From the NCBI GenBank assembly GCA_012840975.1, contig DUVP01000032.1, positions 62,001-126,000 on the forward strand: a stretch of DNA of 64,000 nt, read 5' to 3'. How positions within the stretch are numbered: the first letter of the stretch is position 1; the number at the start of each line of letters is the position of its first letter. Positions 63,370 through 64,000 of the stretch are shown here, piece after piece. The notes under the pieces were generated by a model. It was not told the DNA's origin. It did not search any database and was given only the letters and a program-made list of their open reading frames with translations. Source of the DNA: Mogibacterium sp. GTDB taxonomy: Bacteria > Bacillota > Clostridia > Peptostreptococcales > Anaerovoracaceae. A program made the position numbers and the translations under genes.

Positions 63370-64000
63370 ATGGAAATTAAATTGAAAAACAAAACTAAGG
63401 CCGCCCTGTCCACTATAGCAATTGCGCTTTTCCTGATTCTGATATACGCAGCTGATAATGGTATGTTCTCCGGCTCTTCCTGGAGAATGTTTATCACAGT
63501 AATAGAGAAAGGTGCGATTTTTGCACTCGTTGCCGCATCCATGAACCTTCTTAACGGTTTTACCGGATTATTTTCCCTCGGACAGGCAGGGTTCATGTTG
63601 ATGGGAGCGTACTCATATGCAATTTTCACGATTCCTGCAGCTTCCCATGATACTGTATATCAGTATTTTGATGGCGGTATTATTAAATGGTCAATAGTGG
63701 AAATCCTCGAAAACAAAATGGGTATTGCCGGTCATTATCTGGGAATTTTTCTTCCGATGATTTTCGCAGGTCTGCTGGTTGCCGGTGTTGCTTATCTGAT
63801 TGCCATACCTGTTCTCAGGCTTAAATCGGATTATCTTGCGATTGCAACTCTCGGTTTTGCTGAAATCCTAAGAGCCTTCTTCCAGTGGAATACTCTCGGA
63901 CCTGTTACTAACGGTTCAAACGTTTTGCGTAAATATACAACTTACGAGTCTGCTATATTCCCTGTCATTATCGCCGGAATCTGTATAGCAATCATCTTCC
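63370..64000 (+). CDS. livM: Branched-chain amino acid ABC transporter permease LivM (cut by window end)
   Basis: The frame starts at an ATG at 63370 with GGAGGG 4 bases upstream and runs off the right edge after 210 codons. It has a basic N-terminus, several hydrophobic segments, and the LivM patterns LVAASMNLLNGFTGLFSLGQAGFMLMGAY and VLRLKSDYLAIATLGFAEILR. It is the second permease of the operon; the ATPase genes livG and livF presumably follow beyond the window. Confidence 0.94.
   Translation, partial: MEIKLKNKTKAALSTIAIALFLILIYAADNGMFSGSSWRMFITVIEKGAIFALVAASMNLLNGFTGLFSLGQAGFMLMGAYSYAIFTIPAASHDTVYQYFDGGIIKWSIVEILENKMGIAGHYLGIFLPMIFAGLLVAGVAYLIAIPVLRLKSDYLAIATLGFAEILRAFFQWNTLGPVTNGSNVLRKYTTYESAIFPVIIAGICIAIIF

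Noticed and set aside
1-64000. CRISPR array, prophage, insertion sequence or integron
   Set aside because: I saw no regularly spaced repeats, transposase, integrase or terminal inverted repeats.

Overview
This is a 64 kb stretch of a low-GC Firmicutes chromosome, most likely a strictly anaerobic member of class Clostridia (a Eubacteriales Family XIII-type organism is a guess, not shown by the sequence). The reasons are strong AGGAGG-type ribosome sites, sigma-A promoters, S-box and B12 riboswitches, RqcH, RpoZ, superoxide reductase, butyrate kinase and lipoprotein signal peptides without outer-membrane genes. I see no insertion sequence, prophage or CRISPR array. The window is mostly chromosomal housekeeping, with several small decayed or oddly regulated loci.

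Layout. 0-4 kb: a thioredoxin-like/CcdA thiol redox pair, superoxide reductase, a HisC-like aminotransferase, and a LUD-GNAT pair. 4.1 kb: tRNA-Ser(GGA). 4.4-10.5 kb: a membrane GGDEF(degenerate)-EAL protein, an MBL-fold hydrolase and a CBS-containing family II pyrophosphatase preceded by a 12-codon leader ORF. 11.2-12.4 kb: a B12-riboswitch operon of a DUF4430 protein and an ECF S component. 12.5-17.6 kb: small membrane, GNAT, radical SAM and lipoprotein genes and an AlbA_2 regulator with repeated operator-like motifs. 17.7-22.9 kb: addA and gpmI. 22.9-30.7 kb: a long minus-strand cluster (DUF gene, yicC, gmk, rpoZ, then aroF-aroA-aroC-chorismate mutase-aroE/aroK fusion-aroQ) that builds chorismate but has no aroB.

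30.9-34.1 kb: rqcH-lspA-rluD. 34.1-45.6 kb: msrA with the relic of a lost MsrB domain, a YkvI-like transporter, a UPF0597 desulfidase-like gene, butyrate kinase, pyruvate carboxylase, typA and a DUF2207 protein. 45.8-48.1 kb: dCMP deaminase, dapB and corA. 48.2-53.1 kb: an amino acid permease, a CocE-type hydrolase, a transporter C-terminal relic and an XRE regulator split by one amber codon. 53.2-58 kb: an S-box metK operon that also carries dut and two flavoproteins. 58.1-64 kb: an unknown gene, an AlaX-type editing protein, and the start of a branched-chain amino acid ABC operon (livJ-livH-livM, cut by the window end).

The observations most worth checking are the decayed MsrAB fusion, the amber-split regulator beside a transporter relic, the B12 leader with a possible SD-sequestering helix, the S-box operon that includes dUTPase and flavoproteins, the coupled leader ORF of the pyrophosphatase, the AlbA_2 operator repeats, and a cluster of DnaA-box-like 9-mers near a switch in gene orientation. 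I did not find a clear, wholly new multi-gene system.
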